Positions 12,611 through 24,303 of a stretch of 64,000 nucleotides of DNA are shown in pieces. The stretch is from contig NC_135261.1 of NCBI RefSeq assembly GCF_964204865.1, positions 9,176,001-9,240,000 on the forward strand, in the 5' to 3' direction. Position 1 is the first letter of the stretch. Each line of letters starts with the position of its first letter. This DNA comes from Styela clava. Taxonomy: Eukaryota; Chordata; Ascidiacea; Stolidobranchia; Styelidae. Below the pieces are notes generated by a model that was not told the origin of the DNA, made no database searches, and worked only from the letters and a program-made list of their open reading frames with translations. The position numbers and the translations under genes were made by a program.

Positions 12611-13970
12611 GATATTTGTCGTTGGGAGGATGAAAAATGTTTGCTGGAGGTAATTCATTTTTACTCACTAATACTTTGAGACACTTAATTAAAGTTATCG
12701 TAAAAAAAAACTATTTTCTGTATTAATAAAATCTTGGTAATTTTTGTTAAATGGAAAAGCTCCCGAAGTTATTCCAGTCATAAAAGTTAACAGAGATTTT
12801 TCCTAGCTATCCCAATTCCTAACAGACTCTAAACTTTTCTGTATCGCAAGATTGACACCGGGTCTAGGAACACCACCTTGTCTGAAGCGTACAAGAAAGC
12901 ACACACATTTATATTTCATAAACACGACAGTGCACACCTAGCTCAATAGTTTGTATATATGAATAACTTTTGGGAAATTCTCCTTATTACGTATAGATGA
13001 CCAAGAGCAGACTATTTCATTTTTAGCAAACACAGCACAAACTTATACAACAAATACAAAAGTGTTCTACCGCTACATATCTGGTAACTCAATAGGCAAC
13101 TCATTATAAAATAAAAAGCGTCTTTTTAAGCGTCAGTCGCGTTAAATACGCTTCAACGGATGGCGCGAAAACAATATCGTGTGTAGATGGGCCACGTGTA
13201 GCCGTTATTTTGAGGCAAAATTAAGCAAAACGAGTAGGGTGGTCATAGTGATGGCATGGGCACCTTAGAAAGCGTAAATGAGGTTTTGTTTTATATTTTT
13301 TTACGTTTTCAATATTTTTTTGTCAATACGGTTTTGTTAAAAAAAGGTAGAACATTACTATTACATGCGCTCGCATACATTTGTCCCTCACAGAACACGG
13401 GATATTATATGCTGTAACAAACAGTTCCAAAATCATACGTCGGGTGCGAAAGTACTTAGCTAAGTTATACGTAAGTGGGCAACTTAGATATTATTTGAAT
13501 TAATAATTCGAACATTCAGAATAGATTAACTTATCTGGAATTAACTTCTCGATGCTGTTATATTTTTGTATGCATGGGTACATTTTTATATACCACCTCA
13601 CGGGCCACATAAAAAGCTTTCGCGGGCCGCATGCGGGCAGTGGGCTACGTTATGCAGGCCGAAGTTAGACAGCAGTTTGGTGAGGACAACTGGAAGACAG
13701 CTTCTTAGCAAAATGTCACCTGCGGCAGCGTATTGGACCGAGGAAAACAAATGGGGTTGATTTGAAAGGTGCTGGTAATGTCTAATTGACTATCTCGGTA
13801 ACGAGATGAAAGTATACCTTTAATGACGGGTTTATGACCAATGGCTTTCTCAATAAATTATCGATGTGTGTAAACATTTCCTAAATGCCCACATACAACT
13901 AACTGTTCTACCTCTCCTTTTGAAAACAACATGAAACTTACTAGTATAATTGTACAAAGAGAGGTGAGTA
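12611..13970. other. No supported gene; remnant of a GC-rich hAT-like end near 13590-13690
   Basis: No coding exon was recognised. Around 13590-13690 a GC-rich stretch contains CGGGCCACAT and CGCGGGCCGCATGCGGG, the same kind of palindromic GGGCC motifs seen inside the hAT-like elements at 32914-33351 and 50067-50889. It is probably a decayed relative of those. Confidence 0.35.
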
Positions 13971-14446
13971 CCACATGATTCAATTACGGTGGGATAGGTT
14001 TGTTATTCCAGGATAATTTTCTTGGGGTTTCATTTTTATTACCGTCAGTGTTCATTTGGAATTGGATTGCCACAAATACTATACGAATAATTGTAATGGC
14101 TTACACTAAATACAGCGTACTTTAAAGATATTAACAAAATATAATGTGTTAAATTGCTTGATATAGTTTGTTAAATATTGCTCTTTAACCACGTTTTTTT
14201 AAACCTATTGATGATAGACTTTTAATGTGACTTTAAATATGTTTATTGAAGAAAAACTGAAGACATATACATGCACGTGAATAAATTACATAAAACCAAA
14301 ATATTTGAACATTAAGTTTGAATTAAACCATGTTTAAAATTGGCAAACCCCTTTCACTTAATTGGTTATAGTTTTGAACAATAAGTTATAACATTTAATT
14401 AAACAAATTTAATCACTAAAATTTTACTAGCATCAGTTTTCCGTTG

Positions 14447-16112
14447 TTAATATATTTTTTCGAAGTTTGTGCAGCCACCAAAATATAATTTCACTTGACT
14501 CCATCCACCTCCAATATCTGCTAGTTTGTTGTGGATACGAAGAATGTCCACTGGGGTTGGATGATTGTGTCTCATTGACGCCCAAACATATTTATCACCT
14601 GTACATTAATTCAAACAATCCAAATAAGAGATAAATTAGAAGTGTTTCTACAATTTGAATTGTTTGATAATTCCCACTTATGATTCGAGGCACACAACGT
14701 TTTTGCGGATTCAACATAATATTATCAAAAGTCAAATAACAAGGATGTTTTGGTCATTCTTCATGCGGTAATAACATTCTCATGTTTTTAAAAGAATGAA
14801 ATTTTTAATTTTGAAAAAGAATTGCTATGAATATTGAAAATGTCTTTTTGAGTTACATCTCCATCTTGTATAACTGGAGCGATATATGGTTAAAATGAAT
14901 CATTCATTGTTTACGTGATAATGATTCTAAATGTGACATGGTTTTTACGCTATATTTTAAATTGAGCCTATCAACAAAATTGTTTATAATTATCAAATCT
15001 TAATTAGTTAAGTATACGAAATCAATACTTACCTGCAGATGAGCATTGCATGTGCAGAATATAGTTTTCATAATCAGTCACTTCACTCATAGGCAAGGCA
15101 TAAAACTCGTGAACTTCTGAACATGAAATGGCAAATTAACAAATAAACTCATGTTGCAAAAGTACACCTTATCTTTTCGGAAAAGAAATGGAAAAATAAA
15201 TGTTTAACTTGATATGTTACCTTTTAAAGCCTCCTCATTTGCACCGTGGCTCTTTGCCTCGTTTATAAAGTAATGTTCTGTAAAAAAAAAAATCACCAAT
15301 ATATTACAGTAGAAAATATTACGCTTACTACTTTAAAGATTCATTTTAAATACCATATTTCTCGTCAGACATTGTGATGGACGTATCTCCGTAAAACCAA
15401 GCGTGCCCGGGTATAGGATCAGAAAACACTTTGCCACTGAAATTAAACATTATATATTTATAAAACATCGTAGAGGCATGTTACAAGATTAAATGTGTTA
15501 TTATGCTTGTTTTTGGTATGTGTCAACACATAGCACATATACTGAACATTTTCTTAGTAGTCGTACAGTGTTTTTTGTCTGTTCCGTGGAACAACATTGT
15601 TTTTTCGTGGTTTTTTCAAATGGCGATTCTTCGAAATAAGCTGTAACATGGCTCTCCAGTGATACATAAGTTGTCAATATTTAACCAATGTAAATTGTGT
15701 CGTTGAAATTAACGATCTGTGAGCGCACTGAAAATAATTTTCTAGAAATAATTCAGCCTCACTTTTCAACAGCGAGTACAATTTCTCCTGAAAGATATTC
15801 ACCATCATTTGATATTCTTTTCATGTCTTTCGTTACGTAACAGGGTACTTGTTGTTCAACTGGATCTTTGGAGTTGAGTACTTGATACCAAATACCGGGA
15901 ACCTAAATTTAAACACGGATAGATGTCGCAGATTTTTATTCGTATTTAAATTCCAAACCTTCCTATGTAATAAGAATATGTAAAGAAAAATGTTATCTTA
16001 CTTTGCTCACGTCTATTTTTTCAAAAACTGGTAAGGTGCATTCTTTATTGGATGTTGCTTTGCTAACTGCCAAGACACCAAGGTAAGTTAAAACAGCAAG
16101 TCTTGAAATCAT
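14447..16112 (-). CDS. Lipocalin-family secreted protein (minus-strand paralogue)
   Basis: Six exons on the minus strand: 16002-16112, 15763-15902, 15354-15436, 15221-15277, 15033-15116 and 14447-14598. All have GT-AG junctions, and together they encode 208 aa. The start is chosen because it opens a signal peptide (MISRLAVLTYLGVLAVSKA). The mature part begins near SNKECTLPVF. Exon 2 carries the lipocalin hallmark G-X-W (VPGIWYQVL); the C-terminal exon holds a WSQVKLYFGGC run. Four cysteines (in KEC, VPCY, MQCSS and GGCTN) fit the two disulfides of many lipocalins. Family role: binding small hydrophobic ligands in a beta-barrel outside the cell; the ligand here is unknown. Compared with the plus-strand paralogue it has one extra residue (DGE for GE) and scattered substitutions. 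Instead of AATAAA, AGTAAA (complement at 14423-14428) sits about 20 bp after the stop. Confidence 0.88.
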
Positions 16113-16170
16113 TTTGTTTCCTGTCTTCGCCTCTTGAAACAGCTATGGTTTAATTGGACTGAACGTAGGA

Positions 16171-16180
16171 TATGTATAAA
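16171..16180 (-). promoter_or_regulatory. TATA-like box of the minus-strand lipocalin gene
   Basis: The minus-strand TTTATACATA lies about 59 bp upstream of the start codon, inside a 5' flank conserved with the paralogue (AAAATGTGTTTATA then CCTACGTTNAGTC). Confidence 0.55.
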
Positions 16181-17164
16181 CACATTTTGTGTTATGGTAT
16201 AAGATGTTGGCTTGGTTCACGTAACGTAATGGGTATTGATTAATATGTGAAGGAGAAGCCTTCTTGAGATGTTTTTAGATCGGCATTACATTTATATATA
16301 CATAGATATCAAATTTATTTATTTTCTCTTAAATATTGTGATTCTCAGCTTTATTCTAAGAACTCGAATCAAGGAGGTAATAAGCTAATTATTATATCAA
16401 ACTTCGCGTTGAAAATGCTTCTTACGCACTAGTTGGTATTGCAAGATCAACTGCATGCCTTCAATCAATCCAGATTACAGCGGAAATTTGAACTTTGTCC
16501 TACCTCATAATTCTTCGTCTTCTCGCAGTATGTTTACATGATGCAGCATACTATGTACAGTCGCGAACACGTTAGATTGAATATTTGGTTTAATCATATG
16601 CTCATTTAAATTCATTGCAATAGTTATACAATGCATGACATATATATATACATATGATTCAGAAATTTGCATAGGCATATACAAAATTCGCCTTAATTAT
16701 GGACAAAAAGACCCAAGCTTGAACCTCGCGGAATACCACATGATATTACTAGTAATTGGGAAGTCGAGTACTAATTCTTTGACGCAAGTAGCTCATCAAC
16801 ACTACAAATGACAAACATCCATTTAAAGTACGTTACTACTTACAAAATGCTAGCTACAATGACACATTTAAATTAGTAGAATATGCGTCAGAATCTAAAT
16901 AAATTCCAGGTAATCCTATACAATTATTGCATATTATTATCAAGATACACACACAAAAGTCATCTTTGCCAATTTTCTCAGCGGGTCATTATTTTAGTTT
17001 ATTTTTTCTGTTAGATTAGTTTCCTCTAGAATATCACAAGCATTCGTAACAGCGACAAAATGAATGATTAATAGTTGTGTTTGTGTTATTTGTCTTTGTG
17101 TTGGTATACAATCATAACACGGGTAGTTGGCTAAATATATAACGTTGGGATCAATTAATGCCAC

Positions 17165-17905
17165 GTTCAAAATAAAGTAATTAGGGTTACAGTGTATTAC
17201 CATTATGCAATTACTCGCGATTGAACAGCATTTCGTCACCAAAAGCAAACGAAAAGCAAGCTCTATCACAGTGCATATCAACCATTTTAGAAATGATAAA
17301 CTTTTTCAACAACTACTCAAAATCTGGTACACCCCAACCATTCTTCGTTTTTAATCGTTCAAAAAAATCAATGTTTAAAATATACACGTTGTTCTTGGGT
17401 GACCGACCATCCAGTTGTAAAAGGCGAGATAGTAACCTTGTCTCTTGTGCCCCTACCATTCGTGTAACCGCATCATTGGAGTGGAAAACCATTGAGGTTT
17501 TCGTGTAAGACTTGGGTACTCAGGAATTTTTAATAGTGCCTGATGTATTGACGTCTGCCTTGGAACCAAATCCGCTCTTAATTCAAGAAGTTTACCAAAA
17601 TCACGCGTTTTGCTAGGAAAAATCCAGACTTAACTGCATTTCCTCGAATTAATCTGACCAAACAATCTTAAGTTTCATATATATACGATAGGAATTGTGA
17701 CGCTTGAGTTTTTTCGGAAGACTGAAAAGTCGATGATATCGAGGCTTCTCGGCCTACAAACTGCTGCAAATTCTTCCTATCTCACAAAAAGGTTATCTGT
17801 CAACATATGAACATTTTGTTCCAACAGTAATGGATCATTTCTTTTTCTCTCGGAAAATTGAGCGTCCAGAAGGAAAAACACATTGTCACGCAAACATCGG
17901 CGAGA
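17165..17905 (+). repeat. Cluster-specific repeat R, copy 1
   Basis: The sequence is clearly related to 25285-26045 (same strand) and to the complements of 21565-21860 and 29620-29875. Shared markers include TTTCGTCACCAAAAGCAA, CAATGTTTAAAATA-CACNTTGTTCTTGGG and ACATATGAACATTTT. Short open frames appear in several copies but differ in frame and length, so I do not treat it as coding. It lies in the spacer between the lipocalin arms. It appears to travel with the small-peptide gene unit (exon 1, exon 2, downstream, R). Confidence 0.65.
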
Positions 17906-18974
17906 AGTTGTGGAATATAATTATAGGAAATCCGCAACCCAAATTTTCGACTGCCCATGAAGGAAAACTAAGATTGAAAAATGTTTCAAATTTCCCGTCT
18001 CTTGTGCCGACTGCGCGACTTGTCTTTCCTCGTAAATGTAAAGTGACAAAGAAACGAATGCGAGATTTGGGTTATCGTGACGAAGCCGGAAAATGTTTAG
18101 GAGCTTCGTGACAGATAAAATATGTTATATTGACACTGTTGACACTGCGTGTAGTTACCAAGGAAAATGATAGAATGCTCACTGAAAACGATCAACAATA
18201 TTTCGTGTGCAATGTAGCAATGTACTTTTTAATTCAATGTCGGTTTCAAACGAGCCAGCTTCGCATGTATACTTCCCAAAATCATGAAATTACAAAATGC
18301 AAAAGCTTTTCTGCTTGAGTTGTTACTGGTAAGTTGTCTGTCAGCGCTAGAACCCATGATAAAGTCTTTAGTAAATGTATGCATATTTTCAACTTTTACA
18401 TTTGAATTGAATAAATCAGGCAATACGCTATCACAGGATATAAACAAAGAGCCGCTTGAAAACGCTCGTAAGTATGACAGTTGACAGCTTCAAAAACATC
18501 AATATCTACTGACTTTGTCTAAACCAATCGACTAGAAAAAAAATAAGAGAGAATAAAACGGCAGCAGTATGTAAACTAAATATTCAATCGAACGTGTTCT
18601 CGACTATACATGGTATGCTGCATCATGTAAACATAATGCGGGAAGACGAAGAATTGAAGGACATGAGAAGTATCAAACGTACGATAGATGCCGAACTTAT
18701 TAAAGGCAAGCCATTGGTCTTACAATACCAACTAATGTATATAAGAAGCATTTTCAACGCGACGTTTAATATAATAATTAGCCCATGTACTTTTGACAAT
18801 CGCGTGAAAGACATGCACAACAAACGATTCAAAGTCCCAGTACTCTAAAATACACCTACTCAATATGATTCATCATCAAGGATTGTCATTTTTGTCGCAT
18901 TTTTGAGATTTTGAGAGAGAATAATTTATGAAAAAATAAATAAAATTTGACACATATAAATTTCATGCGCTCTG
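17906..18974. other. Spacer between lipocalin arms, no supported gene
   Basis: Several 60-95 codon open frames overlap on both strands, the longest being 18594-18848 plus. None has a recognisable domain or a paralogue in the window. Confidence 0.45.
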
Positions 18975-19070
18975 AAAAAATCTCAATAAGGCTTCTCCTC
19001 CACACAAATAATCAATACCCCTCATTACATTACGTAAATCAAGCCAACATACCATACACATAAAATGTGT

Positions 19071-19080
19071 TTATATATAA
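19071..19080 (+). promoter_or_regulatory. TATA-like box of the plus-strand lipocalin gene
   Basis: TTATATATAA lies about 58 bp before the ATG at 19138, the same spacing and flank as in the paralogue on the other arm. Confidence 0.6.
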
Positions 19081-19137
19081 CCTACGTTGAGTCTAATTTT
19101 ATCGTAGCTGTTTCAAGAGACGAAGACAAGAAACAAG

Positions 19138-20925
19138 ATGAATTCGAGACTTGCTGTTTTAGCTTACCTTGGTGTTTTGGTAGTTAGCAAAGCAACATCC
19201 AATAAAGAATGCACCTTACCAGTTTTTGAAAAAATGGACGTTAGCAAAGTACGGTAACATCTTTCCTTAAATATTTTATTAACAGAGCTAAGGATTGGAA
19301 TTTAAAAATACGAATTAAAATCTGTGACATCTAACCGTATCTTAATTTAGGTTCCAGGTATTTGGTATCAAGTACTCAACTCCAAAGATCCAGTTGAACA
19401 GCAAGTACCCTGTTTTGTAATGAAAGACACGAAAAGAATATCAAATGGTGAATATATTTCAGGAGAAATTGTACTCGCTGTTGAAAAGTAAGGCTGAATT
19501 ATTTTTATGCGTTCAGAGATCGTTAATTTCAACGCATCAATAATTTACATTGGTTAAATATTGACAGCTTCTGTATCACTAGAGAGTTGATGAAAATTAC
19601 AAGCCATGCTACAGCTTATTTCGAAAAATCACTATTTGAAAAAATCAAGGAAAAACAAATGTTGTTCCATTGAACACTGTACCACTACTAAGAAAATGAC
19701 ACATTTATTATGCGCTGTAAAATGCCTCTACGAGTCTACGATGTCTTATAAATAATGTTCAATTTCAGTGGCAAAGTGATTTCTGATCCTATACCTGGGC
19801 ATGTTTGGTTTCAAGGAGATACTTCTATCGTAACATCCGACGAGAAATATGGTATTTAAAATGAATCTTTTAAGTATTGAGCGTTATATTTTCTATTGTG
19901 ATATATTGAGGATTTTTTCTACAGAACATTACTTTATAGACGAGGCAAAAAGTCACGGTGCAAATGAGGAGGCTTTAAAGGGTAACATATCAAGTTATAC
20001 ATATACTTCTTCACATTCTTACAAGAGCTATCAAAATTTCGACCTCAAGAATATTGTTTTACCACTGTCCAACTAATTTCGGAAAAATAGTTTTGTTTTA
20101 TCCAAGTACATTTGCGAGACTGTATTCAACTAATGAATCTTAAAATCGGTTTTCAATTTTGATGGTATCGTTTCTGTTCTGTATATATATGATGTATTTT
20201 TGCAACATGGCTTTTCTTGATAATTTTCCTTTCCATGTTCAGAAGTTCACGAGTTCCACACCTTGCCTATGAGTGAAGTGACTGATTATGAAAACTATAT
20301 CCTTTTCATGCAATGCTCATCTGGAGGTAAATATTGTCTTTGTTGGTAAATAAATAAGATTTGACGCAGTTATAAACAATTTTGTTGATATGCTCAATTT
20401 AATATACAACGTTAAAACTATGTCATATTTAGAATCATTATCACGTAAACATAGAATGATTTCTTTTAACCCTATTCCGCTCAAATTATACAAGATGTAA
20501 CTCAAAAAGACATTTTCAATATTGATGGCAATTTTTTTTTCAAATGTAAAAATTTCATTTGTTGTAAAATCTGAGAATTTTAATACTGCATAAAGAATGA
20601 CCAAAACATACTAGTTATTTGACTTTTTATACTATCATGTTGAATCCGTAGAAATGTTAGCAAATGTGCCCCGACTTATGGGTGCGAAATAGCAAGCAAT
20701 TTTCGAAATAGTTCTGATTTATCTCTCATTAAATGATTAAATTGTATAAATCCATATGTAAATAAATTTGCAGGTGATAAATATGTTTGGGTGTCAATGA
20801 GACACAATCATCCAAACCCAGAGGACATTCTTCGTATTCACAACAAACTAGCAGATATTGGAGGTGGATGGAGTCAAGTAAAATTATATTTTGGTGGCTG
20901 CACAAACTTCGAAAAAATATATTAA
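19138..20925 (+). CDS. Lipocalin-family secreted protein (plus-strand paralogue)
   Basis: Six exons: 19138-19248, 19351-19487, 19769-19851, 19925-19981, 20243-20326 and 20774-20925. They join in frame to 207 aa. Residues 1 to about 20 form a signal peptide (MNSRLAVLAYLGVLVVS). Exon 2 starts with VPGIWYQVL, the G-X-W motif of the first lipocalin strand; the last exon has GGGWSQVKLYFGGC. Four cysteines sit at the same places as in the paralogue. The length fits a lipocalin, and the protein should be an extracellular carrier of a small lipophilic molecule; ligand unknown. Exon sizes match the minus-strand copy except for one codon in exon 2. The first donor reads AAA|GTACGG, a weaker donor than the GTAAGA of the paralogue. 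A canonical AATAAA follows the stop at 20944-20949. Confidence 0.9.
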
Positions 20926-20943
20926 CAATCGAAAACTGATGCC

Positions 20944-20949
20944 AATAAA
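20944..20949 (+). terminator. Polyadenylation signal AATAAA of the plus lipocalin gene
   Basis: AATAAA begins 19 bases after the stop codon. At the corresponding place the other copy has AGTAAA. Confidence 0.6.
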
Positions 20950-21564
20950 ATTTTAGTGAATAAATTTGTTCAATTAAATGTAATAATTCATTACTCAGAA
21001 CTATAACCAACTAAGGGGAAAGTGCTTTGTCATTTTTAAACATGGTTTAATTCAAACTTATTGTTCAAATATTTCAATTTTATTCAATTTATTTACGTGC
21101 ATGTATAGGTCTTCCGTTTTTCTTCAATAAACATATTCAGAGTCACATTGAAAAATCTATAATTAATAGGTGGAAAAACCTCTGTTAAAGAGCAAAATTT
21201 AATGCATTATATCAAGCAATTAAACACTTTGTATCTCATTCATTAACGTCAGCTCAGCTCATTCAGTGCATGCGATCACAAATGTTCGTATATTATTTGT
21301 GACAATTCATTTCCAAATGAACACTGACGGTAATAACTACCAAATCCCAAGAAAATTATACTGGAATAACAAATCCTGTTCTACCGTAACGTGATCACGT
21401 GGTGCTCGCCGCATTTTGTACTAATAACGGTTGGTGTCACGTAGTTTTCAAAAGAAGAGATAGATCAGTTAGATGTGTGTAAGCATAAATCTAAAAAAGC
21501 CCAAGGATTTTCTGCTCTAAAAGGCAAAGATGCGGTTACACGAATGTTGGGGGACAGTTTTAAC

Positions 21565-21860
21565 AACAACCTCGATTTTTTACAACTGGCTGGTGAAAAA
21601 CAAGAACAACGTGTATATCTTTGAAACATTGATTTTTCCGGTCGATTAAATATGAAGGATGAGTGGGGTGTACCAGATTTGAGAGGATGTTAAATTTCCA
21701 TTACCATTTCAAAAATGGTTGATGAGCACTGTGCCAGAGCTTTTTCGTTGCTTTTGGTGATGAAATGCAATAAACTGCAACCCCATACCGTATTTACTTG
21801 ATTCTAAATTTGGCATTAATTGATCTCAACATTAGATATTTGACCAGCTACTTATTATAT
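21565..21860 (-). repeat. Cluster-specific repeat R, copy 2 (inverted)
   Basis: Reverse complement of the first part of the R copies at 17165 and 25285, with shared GAGCACTGTGCCAGAGCTTTTT-type sequence and GCTTTTGGTGATGAAATGC. It lies just 3' of the small-peptide gene at 22223-22574. Confidence 0.65.
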
Positions 21861-22073
21861 GATCGATTTTATTTCAAGCAAGGTTGTGATGAAGTCAATT
21901 GCTTCCAAATATTAACCTCATTTTACCTTTTCTCTATCACTCTCATTCAGTCTCTCAAAATGAACTCAGGAACCTCGCAATTAGGCAAAATAAAACTAAC
22001 GTTTGATGTCAATTTTTAAGATCATTTTCTAAATGCCTATGTCTGTGGCGCCCTTTAAAATATTAAAACTTGA

Positions 22074-22220
22074 TATCAATAGCTTTTATTTATCATTATT
22101 GTAATATGTTTGATGAAATGTTATAACGAATAGCCATCTATAAATATCTATCAATAGCCTTTATTTATCATTATTGTAACATGTTTGATGAAATATTATA
22201 ACGAATAGCCATCTATAAAT
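22074..22220. repeat. 75-bp tandem duplication just 3' of the small-peptide gene
   Basis: Two direct copies (22074-22148 and 22149-22220) differ at only a few bases, both containing TTTATTTATCATTATTGTAA and ATAACGAATAGCCATCTATAAAT. Each copy holds the complement of AATAAA, so the gene has two possible polyadenylation signals. The related gene at 30843 has only one shorter version. Confidence 0.8.
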
Positions 22221-22222
22221 TA

Positions 22223-22574
22223 TTAATAAATTTGTCTGCTTCTTGGCTTGCTTAAAAAATTTTCTTCCAAATCTTCTTGCTCGATCTCATCATTACGTCC
22301 TAAAAAAATAAAATTTTCTGACTTGAAAAGTACAAAATAATTTAAGCATCGCAACATAGGGTAAATATTCTCCGAAATGCAATATCGAGACGTTTCGAAA
22401 TCGGGTGACACTGAATTGTTTCAACACTTTATTTTATAATTTTATATTATAGAAAATACATTAAGACCAGTTCAGTCTTCGTTACTACTTACTCAGTCCA
22501 AATAAGTATGCATTTGCAAGCAGGCTCAAATTGATCACAATAAACATAGTCGAAAGCAGTAACTTTGAAAACAT
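22223..22574 (-). CDS. Two-exon small secreted-peptide precursor, 52 aa (copy 3)
   Basis: Exon 1 is 22493-22574 and exon 2 is 22223-22299, minus strand, with donor CTGA|GTAAGT and acceptor TTTTTTTAG|GA. The precursor has a 22-residue signal peptide (MFSKLLL...SLLANA), then YLFGL, then Arg-Arg, then an acidic tail (NDEIEQEDLEENF) and a short altered C-terminus (LSKPRSRQIY). The first Arg of the pair is split across the splice junction (A|GA). This looks like a prepropeptide: signal, short core, dibasic convertase site, acidic propeptide, though the acidic part could equally be the active product. A TATA-like TTTATAAAC lies about 55 bp upstream (complement at 22628-22636). I recognise no known family. 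The C-terminus differs from the sister gene at 30843, probably because of the local tandem duplication. Confidence 0.72.
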
Positions 22575-22609
22575 TTTTGCAGGTGTTTTGTCAGAATATC
22601 TGAATAACT

Positions 22610-22850
22610 TAATGTATTTGTGCGATGTTTATAAACACAGAAAGTAAAAGAATAGATGTTTCAATATCGTTACGAGAACAAATGACCTTTGTTTGACGTG
22701 ATAGTCATTTTAATTTTATTGTTGTGTTTCCAACACAGTCACCTGAAAATGTTCACATGTTGGTAAACACAGAAAGTAAAAGAATAGCGTTACGAGAACA
22801 AAAGACCTTTGTTTGACGTGATAGTCATTTTAATCGATATAATATTGCAA
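22610..22850. repeat. Short direct repeat in the 5' flank of copy 3
   Basis: AAACACAGAAAGTAAAAGAATAG followed by GTTACGAGAACAAANGACC and GTTTGACGTGATAGTCATTTTA occurs twice about 130 bp apart. The first copy sits directly upstream of the TATA-like box, so promoter elements may have been duplicated. Confidence 0.6.
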
Positions 22851-23565
22851 TATTATACAAAGTGTTACAGTGCATGGCGGGAAAGCCTGATTGTATCGTA
22901 GTCGGAGATGGACATTTTTTGCAAAGCAATATTGTTGGTCTCAATTTTATTAACCAAACGTATTTTTCATGGTGAGTTGTATGGGCCTAAAAATATCATT
23001 CATCCACAATAAGTTTCAAGTTGTGAATAAATTTATACATAATTTATTATAAAATCTACTACATGTCCTTCCTCACGTATCTGCAAATCGGTAGATTTTC
23101 TGCGTGTTAGTCTGTAAAGGCATTCGTGGTTGTTTTGTGTATTATTTTCTTTACTACTACCATATTATTATGAGTTTGCCTTAGGGGTAGCTCCTTAAAT
23201 AATCTTTATTCTTTATTTAACTTAACTTTGAGTAGTTTTGCGTTTCGCTGGCAATAATGGTTATGGGAATATTCAGCCAAGTCTTCATCAACGAACACAA
23301 CAAAGAGAATCGCGATAATTATCATTTGCATAAATTGTCTCACTGTCTTAAAAAAAACTGCAGCTTCACCTCTCTTGGAAGGGATGCGTAGAAACTAAAA
23401 CAGGACTACTTCATTTGTATCTGTGTTTCTGTTTTTATTTGGCATTTTGCTTTTTCCTTTGCTCGCCCCTTGTCACAAACATGTCACGAATAATTAGTTT
23501 CATTTCGCTCTTAGTGGTTTCTCACGACACTTTGATAAAGTCGAATTTGGCGTGTCGTCTAACCG

Positions 23566-23745
23566 AAGTAACCATTACAGTAATCTGTGATTCATTGCCC
23601 CCAGATATGTATATATAATTCAGACCGCTCATTAGAAACTTAAGGTTTGCAAATCAATATTAGTTGAGTGCGTCATAAAACAACCAGAGAGCAACTTATT
23701 CAAGGGATCGATCGCAGGAAATCACAAATTACTGTAATGGTTACT
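23566..23745. mobile_element. Small palindromic MITE-like element
   Basis: The ends are inverted copies: AAGTAACCATTACAGTAAT on the left and ATTACTGTAATGGTTACTT on the right. It is about 180 bp with no coding capacity and interrupts the block that is continuous in the sister copy near 32450. Family not assigned. Confidence 0.6.
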
Positions 23746-24175
23746 TTGCATGTCCCATCACTAATTAATTAATAACTCACTAATTATACGACATAATTCA
23801 TCCAAAATCAATAGGCTTCTGGTCCGAGATATGATGAATGCACATGCAAACTTTGGAGCAGATTCAACCTCGTTTTCGTGAGATATCGCGTGCATCTAAC
23901 AGACAGAAAGACAAACAGACAAATACCTATCAACATACTTACCGATCAAGATCGATAAGAAATAACAAATTCGTCTCAATGTATTTTTTAGAATTACTTG
24001 GATGAGTGAAGTATTCAACGTGTCCAGATGGTTTATAATATAAAATTATAGAATAAAGTGTTCAAACAATTCCGTGTCACCCGATTTCAAAACTTCTCGA
24101 TTTCGCATTTCGGAAAATATTCAGGATATGTTGCGCTGCTCAACCTATTTTAATTCACAATGTTTAATTTTACAG

Positions 24176-24303
24176 GACACAGTGGCGAAATCGATCATTT
24201 GGAAGAAAATGTTCAAGCAAGCCAAGATGCAGAAACATTTGTTAATTCATTGATGACTATTCGTTATGGAACTTCATCTGCATATTACAATAATGATAAA
24301 TAA
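24176..24303 (+). pseudogene. Second exon only of the small-peptide gene family (copy 4)
   Basis: After an acceptor (TTTTACAG) the sequence encodes an acidic tail related to the intact genes (GEIDHLEENVQASQDAE), followed by a 17-residue extension before a stop at 24301. The position after the junction is His (CAC) where the intact genes have Arg, so the dibasic site would be lost. Intron-like sequence homologous to the intact genes is present back to about 23960, and then unrelated sequence begins. No first exon is found upstream on the plus strand. I call it a truncated relic, although splicing to a distant first exon cannot be excluded. Confidence 0.6.

Larger units (their letters stand above)
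8280..13200. repeat. Diverged tandem duplication carrying the two left signal-peptide exons
   Basis: Two blocks share several matching islands in the same order. One is a TTTAGTTTYCGGARACATG motif (about 8295 and 11510). The next is the signal-peptide exon with its donor (about 8890-8985 and 12520-12615). The third is a motif of the type CGCTTCAACGGNTGGNGCGAAA upstream of each exon (about 11005 and 13150). The first block was later split by the hAT-type element at 9360-10554. Between the islands similarity is poor, so the boundaries are approximate and the duplication is old. Confidence 0.45.
13971..16276. repeat. Left arm of a large inverted repeat (lipocalin duplication)
   Basis: This arm is the reverse complement of 18975-21402, with small indels. 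It spans a complete lipocalin gene plus about 0.4 kb beyond its 3' end and about 0.15 kb beyond its start codon. The outer edge matches at CCACATGATT...(13971) against the complement of ...GTGATCACGTGG (21402). The inner edge matches at the GGAGAAGCCTTNTTGAGAT motif. Exons are clearly better conserved than introns. Confidence 0.85.
18975..21402. repeat. Right arm of the large inverted repeat (lipocalin duplication)
   Basis: Reverse-complement partner of 13971-16276. The spacer between the arms is about 2.7 kb, which makes the whole a roughly 7.4-kb imperfect palindrome with one lipocalin gene per arm, transcribed divergently (5' ends facing the spacer). Confidence 0.85.
21870..23567. repeat. 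Segmental duplication block P (pairs with 30630-32455)
   Basis: This block and 30630-32455 are co-linear copies in the same orientation. Both contain the whole small-peptide gene and about 1 kb of its 5' flank. Marker matches are AAGTGTTACAGTGCATG, GTCGGAGATGGACATT, TTGTTGGTCTC and CGAATTTGGCGTGTCGTCTA. The right end of this block is interrupted by a small palindromic element (23566-23745). Confidence 0.8.
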
